From the NCBI GenBank assembly GCA_036558305.1, contig DATBFX010000336.1:1-10923 (forward strand): DNA of 10,923 nucleotides, read 5' to 3'. This DNA is from DATBFX01 sp036558305. Its GTDB lineage: Bacteria; Chloroflexota; Chloroflexia; Thermomicrobiales; UBA6265. Shown here piece after piece: positions 6,401-10,871 of this stretch (positions are counted from its first letter, which is position 1; every line of letters starts with the position of its first letter). The notes beneath the pieces were generated by a model. It was not told where the DNA came from. It worked only from the letters and a program-made list of their open reading frames with translations, and searched no databases. Made by a program: the position numbers and the translations under genes.

Positions 6401-8199
6401 ATGTTGTCTTCGTCGTTGCCGTCGCATTGCTGCCCGAAGGTCGAGATGTCGTAGCAAACCTCGGGCAACTCGTTGTTGTCCTGATCGACCGTCGTCGCCT
6501 CGATGGTCCCGGTCGCCGCAGCGGCCGGTTGGTTGACGAAGTTCGTCTCGCGGGTTTCGCCGGCGCGCACCGTAATGTTCTTGGCGTCGGGCGCGGTATA
6601 CCCGTCGGGAGCGGTGTCTTCCTCGGCGCGCCAGCCACCGGCGGGGACGTCGTTGAAGGTGACGTCGCCGTCGTTGTTGCCGTCGTCGCCGTCGCAGACG
6701 TGCGTTTCCTGGCCCTCCGTGCCGGAGCGCGGGGTGATCGTGACGCACGCACCGGGGAGCGGATTCTGCTGGTCGTCGAGGACGTGGAAGACGAAGTTGC
6801 CGGTCTCGGCCTGCGGCGTGGCCGCCGCGGTGTGCGGAACGTCGAACTGGCCGCCGCCGTCGGGAACGTTGACCTGGATGGTCCCGTCGATACCCGCGTA
6901 GCCCTCGGGCGTGGTCGGCTCACTCAGGTCGTGGGACCCCGGATCGATGCCCTCGAAGGTGACGATGCCGTCGCCGTCGTCGTCGCATTGCGGATCGCCG
7001 CCGTCGAACGAGTAGCAGGCGCCGGGGAGGACGTCGCCGGAGTCCTTGTCGACGGACCGGAGCGAGACTTCGACGCCCTGCTGGGTCACCTCCTCGGTCG
7101 GCGTCTCTTCCGCGACCGGTGTCTCCGCGGGTTGTTGTCCGCCGCCGCCGACGGTGGCCTGGGCCTGGTTGTCGCCGGCTTTCAGGCGGATCCGCTGGTC
7201 GTCGGCCTGCGGCTCCGGTCCGGTGTCGGCCAGGGTGAGGTTGCCGCTGGGAACGCCGTTCGGGAAGTTGATGGTGGTGGTGCCGTCGTTTCCGTCGCTG
7301 ACGTCGCACTCCTGACCGGCGACCGTGTTGCGGGAATAGACGGTAAAACAGGCGTTTTCCACCGGGTCACCGTTTGCGTCGGCCTTGGTGACGGTGAGCG
7401 TCGCCGTGTCCACGGATTCGACCGTTTGCACGTTGCCGTTCTGGTCGACCACGATGTGGACTCGACCTGATTGACCGCCGTCGATGTTGAATTGGTCGCC
7501 CTGCGGATTTCCATCGACGACGAATTGCCCGGTGTGGCTGCCGGGGCCGGCGTCGACGTAGCCCTCCCAGCCGCCGTTTGGCGAGGGTGGCACGAGGATG
7601 GGTTGGCCGCCATCGATTTGGACTTCGAGCTGGTTGGTGTACGGCGCGGCAATGACTTCGCCGGTGTAGCGGTTGTAGGAGAAGAAGACGCCGGCTGCAC
7701 CGTCTGGGACACTGACGCTGTTGTCCGGGGCGTCGGGTTTGGGGAGTCCGTTCGCGCCGAGGGCGACGTCGCCGTCGTCGGTACGGACGATGATGTTGAA
7801 CGAGTAGTTGCCGGGCGGAATCGGGAACGAACCGGTCCAGGTCCCGTCGTCGTTCGGCTGAAGGGCAGTGGTGTCGCAGGTCTTGTCAAAATCCTTCGGG
7901 CAACCGAGGGCGGTCTGGAAGTCGCCGCCGACGACGACCTGGTTGGGTCGCGGCAGTGGCGGCGGGGTGTTCGGTTTTTGGGCCGCGTGGAAGGTGAGTT
8001 GCACCGGCGGGTTCGCGGCCGGAGCGGCGACGGCCGTCGTCGTCGAGACGAACGGCGCCAGCATCCCGGTGAGCAACACGAACACGGTCAGGGCGTGAAC
8101 CAACCCGATCGCGCCGCCGGCCCGCCGCGCGGAAGGCGTGGGCAGCGGCCGGGGCCGGCCGAACTGGGAAGCGAGGTACCGGGGATGACGGGCGCGCAT
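469..8199 (-). CDS. Giant secreted, membrane-anchored CnaB/SpaA-like repeat adhesin with X25-like head (2576 aa)
   Basis: Probably a cell-surface stalk or adhesin. Residues 1-60 are a signal peptide. Residues 88-185 resemble the pullulanase X25 domain, and 186-262 a further beta-rich segment. Residues 263-2511 hold 22 tandem beta-sandwich domains of 80-120 residues. Residues 2518-2522 read NTGAG, and about 2545-2563 form a transmembrane helix followed by an Arg-rich tail. The repeat consensus (I-x-K-x-D-x-x-G-x-P-L-x-GACF, VCD, G-x-Y-x-V-x-E-T-x-AP-x-GY, then F-V-D/N) is that of CnaB/SpaA/prealbumin-like domains, known for Lys-Asp/Asn isopeptide bonds. There are 50 cysteines, an even number in every domain. 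The ATG at 8199 is chosen because GGAGGA lies 5 bases upstream and the signal peptide follows at once. The frame stays open to 8355, but that stretch runs through repeats and would add 52 residues before the signal peptide. Ligand and exact function are unknown. The domain assignment is firm and the adhesin role is inferred. Confidence 0.9.
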   Translation of the reverse strand: MRARHPRYLASQFGRPRPLPTPSARRAGGAIGLVHALTVFVLLTGMLAPFVSTTTAVAAPAANPPVQLTFHAAQKPNTPPPLPRPNQVVVGGDFQTALGCPKDFDKTCDTTALQPNDDGTWTGSFPIPPGNYSFNIIVRTDDGDVALGANGLPKPDAPDNSVSVPDGAAGVFFSYNRYTGEVIAAPYTNQLEVQIDGGQPILVPPSPNGGWEGYVDAGPGSHTGQFVVDGNPQGDQFNIDGGQSGRVHIVVDQNGNVQTVESVDTATLTVTKADANGDPVENACFTVYSRNTVAGQECDVSDGNDGTTTINFPNGVPSGNLTLADTGPEPQADDQRIRLKAGDNQAQATVGGGGQQPAETPVAEETPTEEVTQQGVEVSLRSVDKDSGDVLPGACYSFDGGDPQCDDDGDGIVTFEGIDPGSHDLSEPTTPEGYAGIDGTIQVNVPDGGGQFDVPHTAAATPQAETGNFVFHVLDDQQNPLPGACVTITPRSGTEGQETHVCDGDDGNNDGDVTFNDVPAGGWRAEEDTAPDGYTAPDAKNITVRAGETRETNFVNQPAAAATGTIEATTVDQDNNELPEVCYDISTFGQQCDGNDEDNIMTQTDVPAGDYTVTVQVPDGYQIVGDDTKQVTVEAGQTAQVQFQVQQAQQAPTETPTAEAAANGSLHVAIQDQDGFAILNACIDYNGPANGSVCDNQDGDADPEDGSILIQDLAPGDYTVDLQPLEGFQAAEQQSTTVEAGQQAEVTLVSGSQATVTPSPEPTGTLIINKTDPDGNPLAGACFTLDNANEVCDNGDGDADPADGVIRIEGLDAGRPALRESRAPDGYTRDKTRRVTINAGEETTVDFVDQPAATATPTAVPTGTLIAKTTDDQGNPVPGVCYDVTNQGEVCDQDGDGDMTLPDIPAGDYTVKQTKVPDGYQLDSQEQQKTLEADGTVEFDFVSPRQNGSITITKTDGQNPLGGACFTVDGGDQVCDDGNGDTDNTAGTITIDNVAPGQHEVAESQAPDGYNAADPQTVDVAPGQNATVTFVDTQQTGSITVTVTDGTNPVPGACVQVDDGNPVCDNQDGDNNSDDGVIEIAGVAPGSHSVTLAQQVQGLETPAAENVDVQAGGSAEVTLTLTPQAGAIHITKTDGQNPLGGACFTVDGGDPVCDDQDGDGDNSPGSILIGNVTAGQHEVVESQAPDGYEAAADPQTVDVPAGGTGEVTFVNSAVPTATSTEIPVVIPPTEAPTETPTETATATETPPEEASPTEEASPTEEASPTAQSEVPATGGLHIVKTDENGDPLGGACFSVDGPAPYQVCDNGDGDEDGDAGSVRLSGVAVGSYTVTETTAPDGYVAGDPQNVDVAAGEEAELDIQNQPAPTATPTETPEPDTGSIAIGKVDENGAPLAGACFTVSGPIAAGPVCDNDPADGDSGDGKILIGGLTAGDYTVSETTPPPGYTTAAPKTVTVAAGNQPAAVEFADQPTPPQTGNVRIVSTAQGGGPAGAGCYTVGATAVCDNRSGDASAQPGIILVQGLIVGTYNVVETVAPAGFQQNTDTKSVDVPANGEATAEFVHQPVPPATGTVRFDLNDPDGNPVVGGCVTISNESNTGGTQYCDGGTEDQNPADGILEVNLQTGSYSAVQSELPKPSTASAAGPVNAMANFLQQGSVTGLPGGLALDEKTFTVKANVVIIVIIVIIIVLPDSGDLQIIKRSSDTNLLQGGACFKITGPGGEIEVCDNDSLDANGSDGIIRVQDLALGDYDIVETVAPPGYQKAAATTATVNFGVTSITIKDKPVTVTTGKLTIKKVDEDGNPLKGACFQLRQGNVVVYPAVCDNANGSPNDGQIVFNNVQAGTYKARETTPPSNDYNPAPDQTVTVVAGGSKVYTVVDTLKPGNILITKLDDKGNGPIPGACFALERGSGIEFEVCDQSPDDGDGEEGIIYFKDIPADDWNLIETQAPSGLAPADDQAITVKPGQTLNLQIKDKPIPPQPKGNLKVFKVDQNNQPLPGACFSLKQGNVTVVPAVCDDDDGSNNGTITFTGVAAGNYKVHETHKPSPSYKSVDDVNVTIVANTTKTVKITNTLRPGRILVTKVNKQGDPLQNACFDLSPDNAGAKCTDANGQVIFDNLDPTKVYKLTETKAPPGYQLVAARTNIVVDPGLTTQITIVDTRVPPPDNTGSIKVIKFFCPAGKGGALTTYYDSSDPGPKKLAQTAKCKKGDAYFDLVPSGGGDVFSFHTGADGEFQATFKAGKYKLTEQKSKVTIEIQVFVGQQTTIVVLNFVKPPQPKPATIKIVKYTCDAGFQGSFFADFADNCADPSNLTNGVTFRVSGQAAQKRTTGDGGTKGQTTFTQLPAGGYTLEEEPPAGVVTVYGFCGDDPNNPDAKTVDEDISFNLVSGEVLTCTFFNVPADLTDSTGAIKVTKYVCDLPGNKRPANFDWFANCTIETDGVKFTLSVQQGGKYQPKSTGLTNADGILNFSNLKPGTYQLKEVGADWCHAESDNVNPQGNLIVKAGQRTNVWIFNCVPTKNPPNTGAGTSVPPMASDQTTLLTGLNPADGGEALLLALIWPLLGLGFYSLRRTNRRPHRRAA
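472..654 (-). other. C-terminal anchor: NTGAG motif, transmembrane helix, basic tail
   Basis: Encodes residues 2516-2576. PPNTGAG resembles the LPxTG sortase motif with the leading Leu replaced by Pro. About 22 residues later comes a hydrophobic stretch (GEALLLALIWPLLGLGFYS) and then RRTNRRPHRRAA. This is the order of a sortase sorting signal, but the motif is degenerate and lies farther from the membrane helix than usual. The safe reading is a C-terminal membrane anchor with positive-inside topology. Sortase attachment is possible but unproven. Confidence 0.6.
667..1707 (-). other. Membrane-proximal domains 20-22, longer variant with IKV-KYxC start
   Basis: Encodes residues 2165-2511. Three domains of about 103-118 residues begin GSIKVIKFFC, ATIKIVKYTC and GAIKVTKYVC. 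They lack the GACF/VCD pair. Instead they carry 2, 4 and 4 cysteines: C2174/C2202; C2285/C2301/C2361/C2389; C2412/C2429/C2482/C2510. The putative isopeptide triads are all present: K2171/E2243/N2266, K2282/E2348/N2393 and K2409/E2476/N2509. The first cysteine sits three residues after the candidate Lys and the last one next to the candidate Asn (domain 22), suggesting a different disulfide layout from domains 1-19. Confidence 0.65.
1732..4380 (-). other. CnaB-like repeat domains 11-19
   Basis: Encodes residues 1274-2156. Approximate residue ranges are 11: 1274-1362; 12: 1378-1469; 13: 1475-1562; 14: 1568-1686; 15: 1691-1781; 16: 1787-1877; 17: 1881-1973; 18: 1980-2069; 19: 2073-2156. Cysteine pairs are 1292/1304, 1396/1409, 1493/1502, 1586/1601, 1710/1723, 1805/1820, 1900/1914, 1998/2013 and 2091/2103. 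Complete Lys/Glu/Asp-Asn triads are 11 K1280/E1332/N1361, 12 K1384/E1437/D1467, 15 K1697/E1751/D1779, 16 K1793/E1846/D1876, 17 K1887/E1942/D1971, 18 K1986/E2038/N2068 and 19 K2079/E2125/D2155. Domain 13 keeps only the Glu (E1530), and domain 14 has none of the three. Assignments come from aligning the repeats to each other and to the known CnaB2 pattern. Confidence 0.8.
3142..3177 (-). repeat. GAY trinucleotide microsatellite (12 units) inside the coding region
   Basis: Plus-strand bases 3142-3177 are twelve consecutive GAC/GAT triplets. On the coding strand these are GTC/ATC codons, giving an unbroken run of 12 Val/Ile residues (1675-1686) where domain 14 should have its last beta strand and linker. 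The run is unique in the gene. Gain or loss of units would keep the frame and change only the length of the hydrophobic stretch. Confidence 0.85.
4384..4563 (-). other. Pro/Thr/Glu-rich flexible linker between domains 10 and 11
   Basis: Encodes residues 1213-1272, almost wholly P, T, E, S and A, with ETPTETATATETP and three tandem EEASPT units (residues 1248-1265; bases 4405-4458). Shorter linkers of the same style follow domains 1, 4, 6 and 11. The composition is typical of an extended, possibly O-glycosylated spacer. It divides the stalk into two blocks of ten and twelve domains. Confidence 0.8.
4564..7413 (-). other. CnaB-like repeat domains 1-10
   Basis: Encodes residues 263-1212. Approximate residue ranges are 1: 263-351; 2: 375-456; 3: 467-558; 4: 564-645; 5: 664-749; 6: 763-851; 7: 863-943; 8: 948-1033; 9: 1037-1121; 10: 1126-1212. 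Cysteine pairs are 284/298, 395/405, 485/502, 582/592, 682/694, 782/792, 881/891, 965/975, 1054/1064 and 1143/1153. Complete isopeptide triads appear only in 6 (K770/E820/D849), 8 (K954/E1003/D1032) and 10 (K1132/E1181/N1211). Domains 4, 5, 7 and 9 lack all three residues. Domains 1-3 are partial. Acidic loops such as DNGDGDADPADG follow the second cysteine in many copies and look able to bind calcium. Domains 8 and 10 are nearly identical. Confidence 0.8.
7645..7938 (-). other. X25-like (pullulanase N-terminal type) beta-sandwich head domain
   Basis: Encodes residues 88-185. The order GGDFQTALGC, then a Cys eight residues on (C100/C108), T-A-L-Q, DDGTWTGSFPIPPGNYSFNI, an Asn/Gly-rich middle, and FFSYNRYTGEVI follows the X25 domain found at the N-terminus of bacterial pullulanases (FQ.ALGC..DW...C, DG.Y..TF.LPAG.Y.YK, V.F.YD..TH.V). 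Those domains are carbohydrate-associated beta sandwiches. The aromatic content of possible sugar sites here is modest. No catalytic glycosidase domain follows. Confidence 0.65.
8020..8199 (-). other. Signal peptide of the giant surface protein
   Basis: Encodes residues 1-60. A long basic n-region (MRARHPRYLASQFGRPRPLP, then PSARRAGG) leads into a hydrophobic core of roughly residues 29-50 (IGLVHALTVFVLLTGMLAPF) and a polar, small-residue c-region STTTAVAA. An AxA-type signal peptidase I cleavage is likely near residue 59 or 60. No lipobox Cys and no twin-arginine motif is seen near the core. Confidence 0.8.
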
Positions 8200-8204
8200 C
8201 TGCG

Positions 8205-8210
8205 TCCTCC
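8205..8210 (-). promoter_or_regulatory. Ribosome binding site that fixes the start of the surface-protein gene
   Basis: On the minus strand GGAGGA lies 5 bases before the ATG at 8199. It is a near-consensus Shine-Dalgarno sequence, which decides this start against the in-frame ATG at 8355. Confidence 0.8.
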
Positions 8211-8291
8211 GCGAGAAGACCGGGCCGGGGAGGGCATTTCCTGGCGCCTCCGACCGGGCGATACCGGCGACAACACCGACGAACCACGTTG

Positions 8292-8405
8292 AGTCGTCAG
8301 TCGCTAGTCGAAAGTCGTCAGAGTTGGCCCATCGTCTGCCAAATCGCCGACTCATTGAGGATCATCACTTCTATCGACTGACGACGAACGACTGACGACT
8401 TCGAC
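8292..8405. repeat. Inverted pair of heptamer (GTCGNNA) repeat arrays
   Basis: On the plus strand four units GTCGTCA, GTCGCTA, GTCGAAA and GTCGTCA occupy 8293-8320. On the minus strand a similar series (GTCGAA, GTCGTCA, GTCGTTC, GTCGTCA, GTCGATA) runs from 8405 down to 8373. The arms 8292-8322 and 8370-8400 are inverted repeats matching at 25 of 31 positions, including a perfect first 12. A 47-base spacer (8323-8369) lies between them. The element sits 93-206 bases upstream of the surface-protein start, so it could fold in its leader RNA or be a mobile intergenic repeat. Confidence 0.6.
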
Positions 8406-8476
8406 GACTGCGAACGGTGTTTGCCCTCGCCCCTGGTCCGCGGGCATCGCGCCGCGCCCACGAGCGCCTTCGTACC

Positions 8477-8497
8477 GTCCCGAATAGTGGTCGGGAC
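8477..8497. repeat. Small perfect hairpin in the intergenic region
   Basis: GTCCCGA (8477-8483) and TCGGGAC (8491-8497) form a 7-bp stem around a 7-base loop. No T-tract follows on either strand, so it is not a convincing terminator. Apart from this hairpin, I see no gene or clear signal in 8406-8641. Short open frames there show no family resemblance. Confidence 0.35.
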
Positions 8498-8641
8498 GAC
8501 CTCCGGAGTTCGCACATCATACCCGAGGATTGCCCCGCGGGGCCGCACGCACCACCGGGGAGGTTTCCCTCGCACCATGACAACGTGCGACGGGATCGGT
8601 TCGTTTCGCGCGGAGGTGGGGAACTGACAGGGCTGCCACCG

Positions 8642-8748
8642 CATGGGGGGAGCGCCCCGTGCGCTCCCGGCATGCAGGTAGGCACAGGTGCCGAACCCAG
8701 GCGGGTTGCCCGTGGGAAACGGGAGCGAACGGGGCGCTCCCCTCCATT
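8642..8748. repeat. Twin-hairpin inverted repeat downstream of the HTH-GAF gene
   Basis: The left arm 8647-8668 is GGGGAGCGCCCCGTGCGCTCCC. The right arm 8721-8742 is its reverse complement except for one base. Each arm folds by itself (GGGAGCG, 7-base loop, CGCTCCC), and an ATGG foot lies outside both arms, giving two mirror-image hairpins about 50 bases apart. The arrangement parallels 215-305 but with a different stem sequence. The right arm begins 18-24 bases past the HTH-GAF stop (8766) and may terminate that transcript. Confidence 0.65.
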
Positions 8749-8765
8749 AAACTCGCGGTGATTGG

Positions 8766-9602
8766 CTACGCCGAGGCACGCCGCAATCGCGCTTTCGGGT
8801 CGGCCGGTTTGAGCAACTTCGCCTCCCGTGCTTCGGCGAGGGCGAGGGCGAGGGCGCCGTGGCAGGCGAGACCGCGGGCGAGGCGAAGTTCTTCGACGCC
8901 GAGTGAGAACGCCGTCCCGTTGCGGTCGGCAAGCAGGTACCCGAAGGCCCGATCGCCGAAGCGGAGGGGCACGACCAGGAGCGAAGGCAGGTGCCGGAAC
9001 GGAAGCGGGATGCGGGTGCCGTGTTTGGCCACCTCGACGACGACGGCCCCGTCGGCCTTGCGGATGATGCCCGCGAATTGGGGATGGTCTTTGAGTTTGA
9101 TTTCCTCGGGAAGATCGGCCAGCGGCGAGCCGTAGGCGGCCAACAGGCGGGCGACGCCCTGGTCGCTGTCCGCGCCCCAGATGGCGACCCGCTTGAGTTG
9201 AAGCGCGGTCGCGAGGCGCTCGCAGATCAGACCGAGTGTGGTATCGATGGGGAGCTCCCGGCTGGTGAGTTCGGCGATCTCGAGCAACGCGGCCAGGTGG
9301 CCGGCGAGCTGGACGCGTTCGGCGGAGGCGAGATCGATCAGCGCCGGTTTGGCGTCGGGAACGGGGGTGCGGTGGCGGTACTGCATCGGCGCCCGATCGT
9401 ATTTCGGCCGCCAGGCCTGGAGATCGGTCTTGGTGATGAAGACCATCTTGCCGATCCGCTTGGCCGGCAAGACACCACGGCGCACGGCGCGGGAAACCGT
9501 GTGGTAAGACACGCCCTTCAACCGTGCGGCTTCGCCCATGGTGTAGACATCGTTGTTACTACCCCGCGCAGGCGCGAGGACCCCGGTCGCGTCGGAAACC
9601 AC
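8766..9602 (-). CDS. Helix-turn-helix (excisionase/MerR-type) protein with GAF domain (278 aa)
   Basis: A probable cytoplasmic DNA-binding regulator with a sensory domain. Residues 19-66 (VYTMGEAARLKGVSYHTVSRAVRRG, then LPAKRIGKMVFITKTDLQAW) match the excisionase-family winged HTH, in which a helix-turn-helix is followed by a short beta wing. Residues about 104-258 look like a GAF domain: an amphipathic helix (LLEIAELTSRELPIDTTL), LICERLATALQLKRVAIWGAD, the strand SLLVVPLRFGDRAFGYLLADR, and a closing helix. The GAF ligand cannot be told, and no histidine kinase or response-regulator part is present. The GTG start at 9602 is chosen because GGAGGT lies 5 bases upstream; an internal ATG (residue 22) would cut into the HTH. 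The gene follows the oxidoreductase gene on the same strand with a 155-base gap, so it may have its own promoter. Its targets are unknown. Confidence 0.82.
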   Translation of the reverse strand: MVSDATGVLAPARGSNNDVYTMGEAARLKGVSYHTVSRAVRRGVLPAKRIGKMVFITKTDLQAWRPKYDRAPMQYRHRTPVPDAKPALIDLASAERVQLAGHLAALLEIAELTSRELPIDTTLGLICERLATALQLKRVAIWGADSDQGVARLLAAYGSPLADLPEEIKLKDHPQFAGIIRKADGAVVVEVAKHGTRIPLPFRHLPSLLVVPLRFGDRAFGYLLADRNGTAFSLGVEELRLARGLACHGALALALAEAREAKLLKPADPKARLRRASA

Positions 9603-9607
9603 GGACC

Positions 9608-9613
9608 ACCTCC
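9608..9613 (-). promoter_or_regulatory. Ribosome binding site of the HTH-GAF gene
   Basis: GGAGGT on the minus strand, 5 bases before a GTG codon. It supports GTG at 9602 as the true start. Confidence 0.75.
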
Positions 9614-9707
9614 GTCGTTGTCGCTGCTTGTACGTAGGCCAATCTTACCACCCATTGTTCCCATCTGCATAGCAATACCCAGGTTTTATCTCAACATCAA
9701 ATCCCAA
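9614..9707 (-). promoter_or_regulatory. AT-richer stretch, possible promoter of the HTH-GAF gene
   Basis: This stretch is clearly richer in A/T than the rest of the window. On the minus strand TAAGAT (9647-9642) could serve as a -10 element about 40 bases before the start codon, but no good -35 lies 16-18 bases upstream. TTGAGATAAAACC further upstream is another weak candidate. No operator palindrome stands out. Confidence 0.25.
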
Positions 9708-9732
9708 CCGGGCCACGGCCGTGGTAGCCCGG
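9708..9732 (-). terminator. Hairpin after the oxidoreductase gene, possible terminator
   Basis: CCGGGC (9708-9713) pairs with GCCCGG (9727-9732) around an inner CCACGG/CCGTGG palindrome with a small bulge. It starts about 25 bases after the stop of the oxidoreductase gene. The tail on the minus strand is TTGGGATTTG, which is only weakly U-rich, so termination is plausible rather than certain. Confidence 0.45.
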
Positions 9733-9757
9733 CGCCGCTTCGTGGGGACGCGTGCGG

Positions 9758-10846
9758 TCATCCCGAGATGGAAAGATCCCCGAGAAGGGTCTCGACGGCG
9801 GAGACCTCGGGTGGCAAGCCGTTGCGGTCGAGGAAGATGTGGGTCGCACCGATCTCGGCCAACCTGTGCAATCGCTCCCGCACGACGGCCAACGGTCCGA
9901 CCACGGCCAGGTGGGCAACCAACTCGGTCGGGATGGCCCGGCGGGCCGTGGCCAGATCGCCCTGTCGCCGCAACTCGGGGAACCCCCCACCGCGCTCAAG
10001 GATTTCGTCCGTCTTCATCGCAGCGCGCACGCGTGCGACGATGCCGGGGATGTCGAATTCGGAAGCCGTCAACAGGCGATCCATGCCGGGTAGGGTGTGG
10101 ACGGTCGCGATGAATCCCTTTTTGCGTTCGAGCACCGGTTCGGGGTTGTCGGTCACGTGAACCGAGGAGTTGACGCAGAACGCGAGCGTGGCGGGATCGC
10201 GCCCCGCCTCGGTGGCGCTGGCGCGAACGCGGGCGATGGCGTCCGCCAGGTATTCGGGCGAGGCCAGCTCGTTGAACAACACGCCGTCCGCCCGACGCCC
10301 GGCCAGTGCCAGGGCTTTCGGTCCGACGGCGGCGAGGTAGATGGGCGGACGATCGAGCGGGACGATCGAGCGTTCCCACTCGTGGATCGCCAGCGGTCCG
10401 GCGGCCGACGCGCGATGGGGCGGTTTCCACCACTGGTCGAGGAGGTCGAGCGTCTCTTCGAGGAGTGCGAGCGGGCTGTGGACCGGAATCCCGAGGGCGT
10501 GGGCATACCACTCGGGTTGGCCGCGACCGAGTCCGAGGAAGGCGCGGCCGTTGCTCAGGCGATCGATCGTCGCGACCGAAGCGGCGATGAGGTTCGGATG
10601 CCGATGGTACGGGTTGGTGACGCCGGTGCCGAGCCGGATTCGTGTCGTCGCCTGCGCCAAGGCGCCGAGGCAGGCGAACGCATCCCAACCTTCAGGGTCT
10701 TCGTTCAGCCAGACCGAATCGAATCCGGCCTCGTCGGCCAGCCGGGCATAGCGGACGGTTTGGGCCACCGCGGCCGCCGGCTCGCCTCTCGTCCAGGCGA
10801 GATGATCGAGGGTAAGGGCGAATTTGAGAGGGCGGGCCGGTGTCAC
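9758..10846 (-). CDS. LLM-class (luciferase-like) F420-dependent oxidoreductase (362 aa)
   Basis: A cytoplasmic TIM-barrel flavin/F420 oxidoreductase of the bacterial luciferase-like monooxygenase superfamily. KFALTLDHL opens the barrel. AGFDSVWLNED is the usual second strand. RIRLGTGVTNPYHRHPNLIAASVATIDRLSNGR, followed by FLGLGRG, is the family hallmark closest to methylenetetrahydromethanopterin reductase-like F420 enzymes. PPIYLAAVGPKALALAGRRADGVLFN carries the conserved G-P-K and A-D-G-V. The substrate cannot be told from sequence. The length is normal for the family. I place the start at the GTG at 10846, where GGAG lies 7 bases upstream and the barrel begins within ten residues. An in-frame GTG at 10882 has no ribosome binding site and lies inside a palindromic repeat. 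Stop TGA at 9758-9760. Confidence 0.88.
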   Translation of the reverse strand: MTPARPLKFALTLDHLAWTRGEPAAAVAQTVRYARLADEAGFDSVWLNEDPEGWDAFACLGALAQATTRIRLGTGVTNPYHRHPNLIAASVATIDRLSNGRAFLGLGRGQPEWYAHALGIPVHSPLALLEETLDLLDQWWKPPHRASAAGPLAIHEWERSIVPLDRPPIYLAAVGPKALALAGRRADGVLFNELASPEYLADAIARVRASATEAGRDPATLAFCVNSSVHVTDNPEPVLERKKGFIATVHTLPGMDRLLTASEFDIPGIVARVRAAMKTDEILERGGGFPELRRQGDLATARRAIPTELVAHLAVVGPLAVVRERLHRLAEIGATHIFLDRNGLPPEVSAVETLLGDLSISG

Positions 10847-10871
10847 TCGCGGGCTCCGTCGCCATCGGGCA

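Noticed and set aside
667..7413. Regular recurrence of GCAGGCGCC-like and GTCGCAGAC words, considered as a CRISPR or DNA repeat array
   Set aside because: The period is about 250-300 bases and the words are the codons of GACF and VCD in tandem protein domains; there are no identical short repeats with unique spacers.
604..8292. Very long open frames on the plus strand (604-6207, 6334-7470, 7471-8292) opposite the surface-protein gene
   Set aside because: They use exactly the complementary triplet register of the minus-strand gene. They stay open because that gene almost never uses TCA, TTA or CTA codons; the breaks at 6205 and 7468 are two TCA serines. The predicted protein is Arg/Val/Asp-rich with no family resemblance, signal or ribosome binding site.
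8200..8355. Extension of the surface-protein gene to the ATG at 8355
   Set aside because: It would put 52 residues, partly encoded by heptamer repeats, ahead of a normal signal peptide. The GGAGGA site points to the ATG at 8199.
8318..8761. Several short open frames on both strands in the intergenic region
   Set aside because: They overlap each other and the inverted repeats, are Arg/Pro/Ser-rich, and match no family I recognise. They look like open frames by chance in GC-rich DNA.
8991..10160. 389-codon plus-strand open frame across the HTH-GAF gene and part of the oxidoreductase gene
   Set aside because: It runs opposite two recognisable minus-strand genes, is in the complementary register of the HTH-GAF gene, crosses the gap with its promoter-like stretch, and has no family features.
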